From positions 186,001 to 250,000 of the forward strand of contig CM057069.1 of NCBI GenBank assembly GCA_029945375.1: a stretch of DNA of 64,000 nucleotides, written 5' to 3'. The notes under the pieces were generated by a model, which did not search any database, was not told the origin of the DNA, and saw only the letters and a list, made by a program, of their open reading frames with translations. This document shows positions 1 to 11,606 of the stretch, in pieces. The stretch's first letter is position 1; each line of letters starts with the position of its first letter. The translations under genes were made by a program, and so were the position numbers. The stretch is from Agaricus subrufescens (Eukaryota > Basidiomycota > Agaricomycetes > Agaricales > Agaricaceae).

Positions 1-166
1 AGTGTTAGTGTTATTTTTGGATCTATGATGCAGACTTCTACTTTGATGTCTTCGCTGTCTGCAGCTGTCAATGCTACTTACAAAAAGGCTGAGAACTCGG
101 CGGTCAACATCCCACATCTTCTCTCTCTGACTGTCAGCACTTGATCCCATAAAGCGCATCATAGTT

Positions 167-2486
167 ATGAGTAGTCTTTCTCAATGGCAATCATTGGGCC
201 AGCTTTTTGGTAAGACTAACGCTGCGGGTTCGGACGACCGACCTTTTAATTATGACATGTAGGGGTGGGTTATATTGGGGTAGTAATTGCTGCAGCGTAA
301 GAGATATTTTATCAGTGCTCACTTCGAGAATAATACCGATTTTGCATTGTGAAGCTTATATGGTTTGACAATACTCCAAGTATGTGCGATCCTATGTCGC
401 ATGTTGGATAATTAAACTTTGGTGTGGTCGTAGACATACTTTTACTACACCAACTATCCAGAAGATAGGCCCGGGTTGAAACTACTTGTGAGTTTAACCC
501 CAACTTCGACGTTCTGTTTTGCGGATACCACCGCTGATGATACAATTAAATGGTCAGGTTTGTGTGATATGGTGAGCCTATGAAAGATATCCTGAAATTC
601 GGAGTTGCTCACCGCCTGTTTCAGGTGTCTTGACACTCTACATATAATAACCGGTATGCTTTTTTTGTACTATGTTATAGAAATTCACTGATAACAGTGA
701 AAGCGGCGTGGTGTATGTATCATTATTTGGTGAATTTCTATTTTCCAGGGTCCCAGTAGAGAGGAAGACCTCATGAGCGAGAATATAGGTCACAAATTAT
801 TCCAATCCTCTCGGCCTCCTGGTTGGCCACTGGTATGTTCACTTCTATATCCCTTCCCTCCGGTGGCTCATAAGCATTACATAGGACATTGTTCGTGAGT
901 ATACCCCTTCTCATTCATGCCATAGACTAAATATGATAGATAACCCTCATGCTGACCGTAAGTTTCCTTCTTACCCTTTGGAATCGTATAAACAAACCAG
1001 AGGTACTAGAACGTTATTGCTCTTATTGTACGCTGGTAAGTGTCTAGAAATCTATATGAGCATCGAAACTTCTGAATTCCGTCAGTTGCTTCATACAACA
1101 GATCTACGCCTGTACGAAATTCTTGAATCATATTCATCGTTTCTGCTGATGTGACACTCTTAGTTTCTCCCAAAAAGTTCAGGATATTTATTGCTGCTTT
1201 CATTGTACGTTTTTGCAGCACCTAGACTACCAATACAATACTTAGCATTCGACACTGAAATGTAGGGGTTTGCCGTTGTTGCACATTTTGCCTTCGGGGT
1301 TGGTAAGTAACGCTCCACATACTATTCTTGATATCCACCAATACTGATGTCGCTCTTCCAGAAATCGTTGTACAACTGTAAATCGCTACTCATTTCGCCC
1401 ATGATATTTAGTTGAAACATATTTTCCAGAGCCATCAAGAATTTACTTACACGACTACCAGACATAAAGGTATGCAAGTTGTTATTGTAAATCTGTCGGG
1501 AAGATATTCACTTCAGAAGTTTATTGCTGTCTTGCCGTTTACGGCACTGGCCATGCTTTCAGACATTATGATTGTTACGTCTTTGTGTGTCCTGTTATGG
1601 GGCAAAAAAACAGACTTTGAGGGGTACGTGGCGCCTTTTTCGAGCATCGTTGCATAAATTCTCATTATCCATTTATCAGCACTACTATCAATATTGTTAT
1701 CTTTCGGCTTGTTGTCTATGCCATCCACCGCTGCTTGTTAACACTGTAAGCCATACTCTGATTCAAGTGATTTGACCTTCCAGTGATGACTTTCGCTTTG
1801 ACAATACTAGGCTCGTCAGTATTGGAGGACTTATAGCCGTAAGCTCCAAATTTTGTTGATCTTTCTCTCATTGACTACTAACAAAATGACCTTTTGTCAA
1901 GTTTCTTATTGTGCCAGAGAGCTTGTGGTCACTCACTTTGAGCTGGGTCATAGCCAAACGTCAGTCTCCCGCTTTCGTTCCTTGTTTTCCTCATGCTTAC
2001 TTCGAGTTGCATTACAGTCTATGCCAATAGCTTACTCGCAACACTGAACAGTCGACAAAGAATTAGAGATATAAGCTATAACACCCCAGAAACTGGACAT
2101 ATATCTCATCTTGAATTTCAGCGAAGCACAATCAGCCATGCAGTACGTTCCTGCCAACTCCAAGATTCTTTTTCCTCGAAAATTAATCTCCGGTCCTCCT
2201 GGTTTAGCTTTCGCATGTGAGTTTGCTTTCCAAAACTGTATGATTGACTTTTACTAAAAGTAAAACCTTCAGACGCAGCGAGTTCAAGCCGAAGATGAGG
2301 AAGAACAAGTGATGTCTAGACCCAAAATGGTACGAATGTTTATATACATGTATGATATGCGAGCTCATTTCTTGAACGGTGAATAGAATGTATAAGTGTA
2401 CTCCGGTAATCCTTGTCTAGTGGGGATGAATCAAATTTTACTTATTTTCTGTCCTTTCCAGGGGCACAAAGAATGATGAATATTGA
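167..2486 (+). CDS. DUF6534-type seven-TM membrane protein, type A copy 1
   Basis: A multi-exon gene. Exon 1 starts at ATG 167 (MSSLSQWQSLGQLFG) and is followed by GTAAGA. Later exons give a TM segment ending VGYIGVVIAAA, a TYFYYTNYPEDRPGLKLL loop, CLDTLHIIITGMLFLYYVI, a helix near 1515-1620 (FIAVLPFTALAMLSDIMI) and the family's closing motif NSLLATLNSRQRIR near 2022-2066. A polar cytoplasmic tail ends around 2486. DUF6534 proteins are expanded in Agaricomycetes; they look like seven-helix membrane proteins and have no known function. Exon borders are read by eye against copy 2. The acceptor GCAG used at about 6597 in copy 2 reads GCGG here (about 527), so an exon may be skipped or the gene impaired. 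The family call is firm, the exact model is not. Confidence 0.6.
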
Positions 2487-2618
2487 ACGAACATTAGTGT
2501 TTTCTTGTGCATGCGGCTATATGTATGGTATAAGATGTATGTATTGTTTGTATGAATGTTTCCTAGGCATTTTCTGTATATAAACCGAGCGTATGTTCTG
2601 ACCGAGTAGTCGTATGGA

Positions 2619-3075
2619 GAAACAACACGTTGTCTATTTCTGTTGGTGCCGACTACGGATGAGCCTAAATCAAACAGGTGAGATTCTTATCACTGTCCGA
2701 AATGTGCGGTCACCAAGAAGCCCTAATAGCGTGGCAGGCTCAATCGAGGATCGCGGAGCCTATGAAAATGATTTCTATGTAATCTCGCGAAACATTAAGA
2801 TACGAGGTGGGTAACCCTAATTAACAAACAATATGTGTAGATGCTTAGTTGGGATGAAAGTAACTTCTGATTCTTCCCACTGTCCCCGAATAAGCCAGAT
2901 GAGGAGTTCATTTCCGATCCCGAGATGCCTACCTGCTTGTCAACTGCAATTAGTCTTAGTCAAAGCCGTTTAAAACCTGGCACTGGCCCCTATTTATACA
3001 ATTATGAAGAGGAGCTGCTGCTCATAAAACTGTGGCATCTTGAGTCCCACAGAGTGGGCATGGGTGTGGTCTAGT
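2619..3075 (+). pseudogene. C-terminal remnant of a DUF6534-type gene (unit 1)
   Basis: Between the type-A and type-B genes lies a short open stretch (SLNQTGEILITVRNVRS...) followed, after a probable GTGGGT donor near 2810, by a second block (FISDPEMPTCLSTA...GPYLYNYEEELL). The same two blocks recur at 8800-9221 and 46240-46515. The polar composition resembles the cytoplasmic tails of DUF6534 proteins, but no membrane exons precede it. I read it as the tail of a lost paralogue; an independent small gene is possible. Confidence 0.35.
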
Positions 3076-3327
3076 GTAGTCAGTGGTCGGCGGTCATCAT
3101 TGAGGCGAAGATAACTTCATTTAAGCTCGCGGATCAATTAGCCACAACCCTCATGGAGATCAGAAAATTTTATAGCTCATTGATCATCTTGACCAAAAAA
3201 GTGAACAATTGCATACTACCCGCACCTTGTTTTAACGAGTAAGCCGACTTTTGACAACATCACAAGCAGATATAAAATGAGACAAGGCTTCTGGTGCTGA
3301 AGAGAACTAAGTAATCTTCCTTTCCAC

Positions 3328-5027
3328 ATGCCAGGACCGGCCGAGATTAAGTATGTTGTGTCTATGTTCTTTGGCGTATAGTGTATTGATACAACCTGAT
3401 AATTAGCCAGGGGCCAATACTTATTGGCACAATGTTTAATATCCTCCTATTTGGAATTATGATCACGCAAGTTTATATTTATTATACAAGCTTCAATGAA
3501 CGGTGAGTGTGAGGGTTACGTTTGTCTAGAGCAAGTATATAATTTACGACCACAATTCCATACAGTGACGGGCTCTCCTTGAAAGTTTTTGTATGTCAAT
3601 CCACAGTAAACACCGCTGTCGTGAAAGAACCTCAAAACCAGCCATATCACTCGATGCAGGTGGTTGCGATCGTCTTGGCTGACGCCATCAATACTGTATT
3701 CGATGCTGTGTACATTTATGAGTGTTTAATTCTTCACTTCGGTAAGTGTCACCAGTGTCCCCATACTACACTCGATTGCATAATGAAGGCGAACCATTCA
3801 CAGAGGATACCAAATACGTAGAAATGACAAACTGGCGTAAGTACACATCTGTGACTTGTTCTCAACCCGCATCAGTTAACATCCCGCCACTCCAGGATTC
3901 GCAATGGGTGAGGATGTCATTTTGAAAGTACGGAATATTACTAGACAAAAATCGTTATATGCAAACACAGATCCGGCATTCACTGTAAGTCCAATGTAGA
4001 ATGAAGGATAACGCACTAACAGGTGCTAACCTCTCCATCATATCAAGGGTATAGTCTCACTCATGGTTCAAATGTTTTTTGTCTGGCGAATCTACAGATT
4101 GACGAGGAACTTGCTCTTAGTGGTAATCTGTACAATTCCCTCTTTAGCATCAGGGGGTAGTATCTTTTGATACATTCAGTATCCCCTCTACATGCTAACA
4201 AGTCTCCCCATAGGATGCGCCCTTGTCACAGCCTGGGAAACCCTCTTTATCTCGGAATTCAGTGAATTTCAAGAATTTGAGGTAAGCCGATCTATGTGCT
4301 CCCAGTGCAAGCATTCCATTCATACAAATGAAGGGTGTTGTAATAACCTGGTTAGCCTGTGCAACCGCGGCCGATATTGCGATTACTACAGTCCTGGTAT
4401 GGCATTTGTGAGTTACCTTGTCAATATTATAAGAGGGTGCCATCTCACCGACCACTTCGCTAGGGTAAGCTGATAGGCTTCTACTTTCCTACAAGTGTGG
4501 CCGCTTGAATATATGTAGTGGAGGTGGAAGACGGATACGACCAGTAAGGACTCACACATGCTAATTGATCGCATCATTCTTGGTGTGCAAGATTTTAAGT
4601 TTCCGATTGCTTTTTGTCTGAAAACATATACAGTGACTGTGCAAACTGGTCTCATTACTTCCGTCGTGGCTACTGTAGATCTATTTATTTATATCATCGA
4701 CGTAAGTAGCATACCCATTCATCCCAATATCTAAGAAGCTCATCAAATTAATTTTTACTTGCAGACGTCATCTGGACTGTAAGTTCCGCCATAGTAAACC
4801 ACAAATGCAAGGTTCCATCATACTAAGATCTCAACATCGGACCTTGCTGCAGGCACATGCTCTTCAACTTTACTCTATGCAAGCTCTATTCTAATTCTCT
4901 CATGAGCAATCTCAATTCTCGAGTGCGCTCCAAAAGCGAAAATGTTGATCCGACTATAGAAATTGCTTTCAGAGGAGAATCTCAGGGACGATCGAATGAC
5001 CGTGACAATACGACTAGTTTCTGTTAA
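3328..5027 (+). CDS. DUF6534-type seven-TM membrane protein, type B copy 1
   Basis: ATG 3328 opens a 23-nt exon (MPGPAEI), spliced at GTATGT to an acceptor TTAG before 3407, giving GPILIGTMFNILLFGIMI, the canonical DUF6534 first helix. Further exons encode TQVYIYYTSFNE, VVAIVLADAINTVFDAVYIY, ADPAFT, GIVSLMVQMFFVWRIYRL, GCALVTAWETLFISEFSEF, VQTGLITSVVATVDLFIY, a 14-nt micro-exon (4765-4778, ACGTCATCTGGACT) and the last exon HMLFNFTLCKLYSNSLMSNL. The stop TAA is at 5025-5027. The membrane topology and the closing NSLMSNLNSR motif are those of the family. The function is unknown. Exon phases at the first intron and the micro-exon were checked and hold; the middle exons are less certain. Confidence 0.7.
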
Positions 5028-6059
5028 GAGCTAGACGTCAGTGGCGCCTCTCACAAGTGTAAGAAGGTGTGTGAAGTCCTCGTTTCACAATTTTGTGACT
5101 ATTTTGACTACGTTTTTATTCGTATCCTCTCTCTCGGCTATCCCTTTGCACCCCTGTTATTCAACTTGTCACTTATAGGTGTCACTGTGAGACCAACTAT
5201 CACACTGAAAAGTTGGCGTTCTCGGCTCAGCTGAAAATCATGCTTAATTAGACAATCTAACTTAGAGGCAATCACAGAATCTAATGTAGTACACGAGATA
5301 GAATAGAGTGATGTGAAGCCACGAGATCCCAGGAGGGATGCTTCTAGTCCATCATGAGCAGTATCAATAGCCATCAATGTCAGCCGTTGCGAAGGGTAGG
5401 CAAGCCTATTGACAGCACAGATGTGTCAATGGCTGTGCGACGATCTGAACAAATAGGAGTTAATGGGAGTCAGTACGAGCTCATGCCGGAGCGGCCCGAC
5501 TGCGAGTGAGGCGTTGTGTTGGAGTGAGTGTGGGTACATCTCTCGGCGGACCTTTATGAGCATCATGATCACCAGCTTCGATCATTTCCCCCTTACCTAG
5601 CTAGTCAGATTACTCCCATCAACGATATCAAGCTCTGGTGGCGATTTTGCACTCCCGCACTTCAGAATGTGCTGTTCACCCATAATTTTCACTTGAAATT
5701 GCCTATGGATATTCACCTACATTATTCCCTTTCCGTTTGCGACTACTCAGGCCAGATACTTGAAAGCTAACAATAAATCTGGTTGTGATGTCACAATTGC
5801 ATTCAGCCCATTCGATACGTGATCATCATTGGTGATGGTAAATCTGTAACAGGGGTTGACACTAGAAGCCTGATAGATCGACTGTATCCACACATTCTCG
5901 GAATATGTATTGATCATCTAAACCCAAAGTCACTACCACTGAGCGACTGTATGTAGAGTATGCTTGTAAAGTATACAAAAACCACCGACTTTGTTCAAAA
6001 GGCAAATGAATTGTGACAGGAAAATACTACGGTAGTTGTCGCCCTCGCATTCAGTGCTC
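5028..6059. other. Intergenic spacer between units 1 and 2
   Basis: About 1 kb with no reading frame that resembles a known protein. The first ~150 bp match the sequence following the other two type-B genes (after 11161 and 48458). The remainder has no counterpart elsewhere in the window. I see no transposon ends or RNA gene here. Confidence 0.5.
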
Positions 6060-6218
6060 ACGCTGACTATTCTATTTATAAATATACAGTCTTCTCCCTC
6101 GAAATCTTCTCTACAGCTGTCAAGGACTCCTTACAAAAAGGCTGCGAACGAGGTAATCAACATCCCACATCCTCTCTCTCATACTCTCATTGTCATTCTT
6201 AGTCCCTCAAAGCGTACC

Positions 6219-8560
6219 ATGGCTACAGGTAGCATTTCTCAGCTACTATCATTGGGCCAGACTTTTGGTAAGATAATTATTCTGCCAAAGTTCAGACGAT
6301 AGACCATTCGACTGTGACATATAGGCGTGGGTTACGTTGGGGTGGTTATTGCTGCTGCGTAAGAGGCGTCCGATCAATACCCACCTCGAGTATAATACTG
6401 ATCTTTGGGCCGCGAAGCTTGTATGGATTGACAGTACTCCAAGTATGCACAATCATATGTCGTATTTTGGGTCCTTAAACATCGGTGTGGTCGTAGACAT
6501 ACTTTTACTACACCAACTACCCAGAAGATAGGCTCGGGTTGAAACTACTTGTAAGTTTAACCCCTACCCCGAGGTTTTACTTTGCAGATAACACCGTTAA
6601 TGATGAAATTGACTGGCCAGGTTTGCGTGATATGGTGAGCCTATGACCGATATCCTGATACTCGGAGTTGCTCATTATCTGTTTTAGGTGTCTTGATACT
6701 CTACACATAATGACTGGTACGCTTTTTTGTGTTATATTGTAGCAAGTCACTGATAATAGTGAAAGCGGCATGGAGTATGTATCATTATCTGGTCAATTTT
6801 GAATTTTCTATTAGAGGGGCAAGACTTCATGAGCGATAATATAGGTCACAAACTACTCTAACCCTCTCGGTCTCCTGGCTGGCCATTGGTATGTTTACTT
6901 CTGCATCTCTCCCCTCCGGTGGCTCATAAGCATTACACAGGACATTGTTCGTGAGTATACCCCTTCTCACTCATGCCATATACTGAATACGATAGACTAC
7001 CCTCATGCTGAGTGTAAGTACGCTTTCCTTCTTGGCCTCTGAAATCATACAAACGGACCGGGGGCACTAGAACGTCATCGCTTTTATTGTACGGTGGTAA
7101 GTTTCTAGCAGTCTATATATATATATGTGCATTTCAACATCTGAATTCTATCAGTTGCTTCATACAACAAATCTACGCCTGTACGAAATACTTGAATCAT
7201 GTTCATTGTTTCCGCTGACGTGACTCTCTTAGTTTCCCCCAAAAAGTTCAGGATATTCATTGCTGCTTTTATTGTACGTTCTTGCAACATCCGACTTACA
7301 AGTCTAATCTAATACTTATCATTGTACCGCTAATGTGTAGGGGCTAGCCGTTGTTGCACATTTTGCCTTCGGAATTGGTAAGTAGAGCACTATGTGTCAT
7401 TCCTGGAATCCACCAAGACAGGTGTCTATCTTTTAGAAACGGTTGTGCAGCTGTAAATTGCCACCTACTTTGCCCATGAAATTGAGTTCAAGCGCATTTT
7501 CTACAGAGCCATCAAAAACGAACTTACACGACTACCGGAAATAAAGGTATGCAAGTTATTAGTATCCCGAATCCGTTGAGTAATACTCATTTGTGCAGTT
7601 TATCGCCGTCCTGCCATTTACGATACTGGCCGTGGTCTCTGACATTTCAATTGCCACGTCTTTGTGCGTCATGCTCTGGGACAAAAAGACGAACTTTGAG
7701 GGGTACGTAGTGCCTTCTTTGAGTATCGTGACATAAATTCTCATTATCCATTTATCAGCACCACTATCAATATCGTTATATTTCGGCTTATTGTCTATGC
7801 CATCAACCGATGTTTGTTGACTCTGTAAGACATTCTCTGGTCCATTTAATCTTCCACTCGTAACTTTCGCTTTGATGATACTAGGCTTGTCAGTATTGGA
7901 GGATTGATATCCGTAAGTTCAGAAATTTACTGATCTTTCTCTCATTGACTAGTAACAAAAACTGTTTTCATCAAGTTTCTTGTTGCACCAAGGAGCTTAT
8001 GGTCACTCACTATGAGCTTAATCATAGCCAAGCGTCGGTTACATACCTTTCTTTACCCGTTTCTCTTATGTTTACTCCGTGCTGCATTACAGTCTACACC
8101 AACAGCTTACTCGCGACACTGAACAGTCGACAAAGGATTAGAAATATAAGCTATAACACTCCAGAGACTGGTCATCTATCCCATCTTGAATTTCAGCGAA
8201 GTACAATCAGTCGTGCAGTATGTTCTCGCTGGCTCCAACCTTCTTCCTTTAAAACTGATCTCCGGCATTCCTGGTCTAGCTTTCGCATGTGAGAACTTGC
8301 TTTCCGAAACCTCGTATGGCGGAGTTTTACTGAAAACAAAACTTTCAGGTACAGCGAGATCAAGTTGAAGCTGAGGAAGACCAGATGACATCGGATCATG
8401 AATCCAAAGCGGTACGAATTCCTTCACATATTATACCCGAACTTGTTTTATTCTCGAGTTAACTTACTGACGAACAGGGCGTATAAGGGTGCTTCAGTGA
8501 TCCTATCCTAGTGAATATGAACGAAGTTTGACTCATTTCCAGGGCTGAACGAGAAATAGT
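6219..8560 (+). CDS. DUF6534-type seven-TM membrane protein, type A copy 2
   Basis: ATG 6219 (MATGSISQLLSLGQTFG) corresponds to copy 1's start at 167. The exons give VGYVGVVIAAA, a YTNYPEDR-type loop, a helix near 7600-7700 (FIAVLPFTILAVVSDIS), NSLLATLNSRQRIR near 8101-8145, and the tail SEVQSVVQYVLAGSNLLP...GLAFA before a GTGAGA donor. The T run at about 6722 is one base shorter than at the equivalent place in copy 1 (about 660). The helix that reads LFLYYVI in copy 1 then runs into TAG here, so this copy may carry a frameshift or use a different splice. The end is placed near 8560 by comparison with copy 1. The family is well supported, the integrity is not. Confidence 0.55.
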
Positions 8561-8799
8561 GAACAAGCAGGAGTATTTTCTCGTGTGTACGATTATATGT
8601 ATGCTACAAGATGTAAAAATGCTTTCTTTTTTTTTTTTGTTCAGCCGGACCCGCCGCGTTTGATGGATCGAGATTTTGTATTGTTTGTATGAATGTTTCT
8701 TAGGCTTTTTTTTGTATACAGTATTGAGCGTTATGTTCTGTGATTTCGGGCTCATGAAGGCACGACGCGAGGACTATTTATGTACATACCAACTGCGGA

Positions 8800-9221
8800 G
8801 TGTGGGCTCAATTGAACCGAAAAGGTGACACTCTCATCGCCATCCGATACGAACGATCAGCAAGAAGCTCCAACGACATGGCAGGCCCATTAAACACTCG
8901 CGGAGCCTGTGAGAGTTAGTTCGACGGCAATCAGTGAAACACTGAGATCAAAGGTGGGTAATCCTGATTGACAGGCAACTTGTTTAGCTGCCCAATTTGG
9001 ATGAAAGCTTCTGCTTTTTCCCATTGTTCCCGAACAGGTTAGCCAATGAAATTTTTGGTTCCTATCTTGAGACGCCCACCCCCTTATCAGCTGCAATCAA
9101 TCATAGTCGAAACCATTCAAAACATAAAACCGGCCCTTGTTTTTATAATTGTGAAGCGGAATTTCTCAAGAGGCACTGCTTAGAAACCTGTGATGCCCTG
9201 CAACCTCCAGAGTGCGTGTGA
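8800..9221 (+). pseudogene. C-terminal remnant of a DUF6534-type gene (unit 2)
   Basis: Equivalent of 2619-3075. The first block (LNRKGDTLIAIRYERS...) ends in an in-frame TAG near 8915. The second block (FFPLFPNRLANEIFGS...CDALQPPECV) ends with TGA at 9219-9221. It lies between the type-A and type-B genes in the same position as in the other units. The early stop supports the reading as a decayed remnant. Confidence 0.35.
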
Positions 9222-9464
9222 TCCCGTGTTGAGTCAATGGTCATCATTATGACGGAGATAACTTCATCGTAGAGATCAAGTATGTTTTTACATCACAACT
9301 ACATTGAACATGGCCCATAATATCATCAGGAAGGTGAACCTTCGTAGTGCCTGTATCTCGTATCTCGCTCTACCCCGCAAGCCGGTCAAAAACATCACAA
9401 GCAGATATAAAATGAGACACGGTCCCGGTGTTGAAGAGAAATAAGCAATCCTCCTCCATACTCC

Positions 9465-11161
9465 ATGCCACAACCAGTCGAAGTTACATCGTATGTTGTG
9501 TCCATGTTCTCTGTCGAACACCCGATTAAATCAACCCGATAACTAGCCAAGGGCCGATACTTATAGGCACAATCATCAATACCTTTTTATTCGGAATTAT
9601 GATCGTGCAAGGCTATGTCTATTATACAAGCTTCAACAGACGGTGAGTGTAGGGGGTTATCTGATTTATCTAGACCAAGCCTTATGATTGATGACCACGA
9701 TTCCATTCAGTGACAATATTCACTTGAAACTCTTTGTACGTTAATCCACAGTATATCGCCGTCGTGAAAGAACCTCAAAACTAGTCACGTTATTTGATGT
9801 ACTAAGGTGGTTGCAATCTTTTTGTTGAACGCCGTCAACACTGTATTCGACGTTGTATACGTATATGAACATCTGGTTCTACATTATGGTAAGTATTACC
9901 AGTGTATCTATGCTACGTTCGATTACTCATCGAAGTTACAGGAGATATCAAGTACCTGGAAGTGCCAAACTGGCGTATGTACCTATCTGTGACCTGTTCT
10001 ATACTCGAATCAGCTAACGTTCTATCACTACAGAGGACGCAATGAGTGAGAATTTTCACTTTGAAAGCGTGGAGCATTACTAGAACAAACTTGTCATGTG
10101 AACACAGATCCGGCATTGACGGTAGGTCCAGGATAAACTACTACCATCTGAGTACTCATTTCTCCATCATATCAAGGGCATAATCGGGCTCATGGTCCAA
10201 CTGTTCTTTATCTGGCGAATCTACAAATTTACAAGGAACTGGCTCCTTGTGGTGATCAGTACAATTCCCACTTTAGTAGGAGGGGGTAAATATCTTTTCT
10301 GTACTTTCAATATCCCTTCCTCATGCTAACAAATCTCCCCATAGGATGCGCTATGTTCACAGCCCGGGACGCCGGGCTCTTTATCTCGCAAATTAGTGAA
10401 TTTGAAAAATTTGAGGTAAGTCAATCCGTACACCCCCAGCTAAAGCCGTCCAATCATACAAGTGAAGATTGTCATAATCGTCTGGCTAAGCTGTGCAGCC
10501 GCAGCTGATATTACGATCACTATGGTCCTGGTATGGCATTTGTGAGTTACCCTATCAATATCGTAAGACGGTCGCCATCTTATTGATCACTTCGCTAGGG
10601 TAAGCTGATAGGCTTCTACTTTCCTACAATTGTGGACGCTTAACCATATGTAGTGGGGGTGGAAGACGAATACGATGGATAAGGCTTCAAAAATGCTGAT
10701 CGATCGCATCATTATCAGTGCGTAAGATAATAAGTCTCCAACTACCTTTTGTCTGAAAACATATACAGTGACCGTGCAAACTGGCCTCATTACCTCTATA
10801 GTGGCTACTATAAACTTGGCCACTTTTCTCGCCGACGTAAGCATTACACCCGTTCGTCTCAGTATCTAAAAAGCTCATCGACATAATTCTCACTCGCAGT
10901 GTTCAACTGATTTGTAAGTCCCGCCATAGTGACCCCGAATGGAAAATTCCAGCGTACTAAGATCTGAACGTCGGACCTTGCTTCAGGCACATGCTCTTCA
11001 ACTTTACTCTTTGCAAGCTCTATTCCATTTCTCTTATGAGCAATCTCAATTCTCGATCGCACTCCGAAGCCGACAACGTTAATCCGACTGTAGAAATCGC
11101 TTTCAGAGGAGAATCTCTGGGACAATCCGATGGCCATAATAATTCGATAAGTTCCTGTTAA
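9465..11161 (+). CDS. DUF6534-type seven-TM membrane protein, type B copy 2
   Basis: ATG 9465 (MPQPVEVT) is spliced from GTATGT to CTAG, giving QGPILIGTIINTFLFGIMI. Later exons include VVAIFLLNAVNTVFDVVYVY, GIIGLMVQLFFIWRIYKF, GCAMFTARDAGLFISQIS, VQTGLITSIVATINLATF, a 14-nt micro-exon at 10900-10913 and HMLFNFTLCKLYSISLMSNL, ending TAA 11159-11161. One codon is inserted relative to copy 1 in the GCAMFTARDAGLF exon. No disabling change is obvious in the exons I could place. The function is unknown; a seven-helix membrane protein is expected from the family. Confidence 0.65.
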
Positions 11162-11290
11162 GAACTAGATTTCAGCGGCACCTCAGTAAGGAATAAATCC
11201 AAGAGGGTACATAGACAGAAAAATCTCGTTCAAAGGAACTTAAAGAAAACAAAAATTCAGCACCAAAACAACTCTTGGTATAGATTCTGT

Positions 11291-11356
11291 CAGGCTCCTA
11301 CCCAGCCGACTCACGTGCGTACGTCCTATAGCGGACTCGACCAAACACGAACAAAG
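11291..11356 (+). repeat. Orphan 66-bp transposon end
   Basis: This stretch is identical, base for base, to the first 66 bp of the TIR transposon at 11395-11460 (begins CAGGCTCC, ends CGAACAAAG). It is separated from it by 38 bp of host sequence. It joins the broken end of unit 2 directly to the truncated start of unit 3. No helicase or internal sequence accompanies it. Confidence 0.9.
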
Positions 11357-11385
11357 AGCCTGTGAAAACTAGTTCTATGGTATTG

Positions 11386-11394
11386 CGTGAAACA
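11386..11394. repeat. Left target-site duplication of the TIR transposon
   Basis: CGTGAAACA immediately precedes CAGGCTCC at 11395. The same nine bases follow the right terminus at 46224-46232. Joined, the flanks match the uninterrupted homologous sites in unit 1 (near 2790) and unit 2 (near 8932), which proves the insertion. Confidence 0.92.
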
Positions 11395-11516
11395 CAGGCT
11401 CCTACCCAGCCGACTCACGTGCGTACGTCCTATAGCGGACTCGACCAAACACGAACAAAGTAAGGGTTTGCTCACGCAGTGAGAGGCTGGCACCATATGA
11501 GTTTCGGCCATCACCG
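11395..11516 (+). repeat. Left terminal inverted repeat and subterminal region
   Basis: After the 22-bp perfect terminus, similarity to the right end is lost for ~50 bp. It then resumes in GCTCACGCAGTGAG-AGGCTGGCACCA (about 11470-11497) and in a CATCACCG block near 11508. The inner block contains an imperfect palindrome that is perfect at the right end. It could be a binding site for the element's transposase. Confidence 0.8.
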
Positions 11517-11606
11517 ATGATTACACTAGCAGCGAGATTGGAATCGGCGACACATTAATTATTCTAATTAATCTAATAATACTTGTCACGCCCATTATCC
11601 GTATAA

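Larger units (their letters stand above)
1..5030 (+). repeat. Tandem unit 1 of the DUF6534 gene array
   Basis: The stretch holds type-A gene, C-terminal remnant and type-B gene in the same order and strand as 6040-11290. Matching landmarks include the leader before the type-A ATG (1-166 against 6060-6218), the ACACTGAACAGTCGACAAAG block (2040 and 8119) and the type-B last exon. Divergence is substantial, with many substitutions and small indels, so the duplication is old. The unit may begin left of the window. Confidence 0.8.
6040..11290 (+). repeat. Tandem unit 2 of the DUF6534 gene array
   Basis: Second unit of the array, colinear with unit 1 (leader, type A, remnant, type B). Its right edge is abrupt: at 11290 the sequence ends in ...TAGATTCTGT, which in unit 3 continues (48812) as TAGATTCTATATACATCGG, but here meets a 66-bp copy of the transposon end. 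Unit 2 also lacks about 250 bp found after the type-B gene in unit 3. Confidence 0.8.

Noticed and set aside
5528..5770. An 80-codon open frame in the spacer between units 1 and 2
   Set aside because: No similarity that I recognise, no counterpart in units 2 or 3, no splice context.
11291..11362. A 72-bp mini-transposon (CAGGCTC...GAGCCTG)
   Set aside because: The closing GAGCCTG is native host sequence, present at the same place in units 1 and 2 in similar form, and there is no target duplication around the 72 bp.
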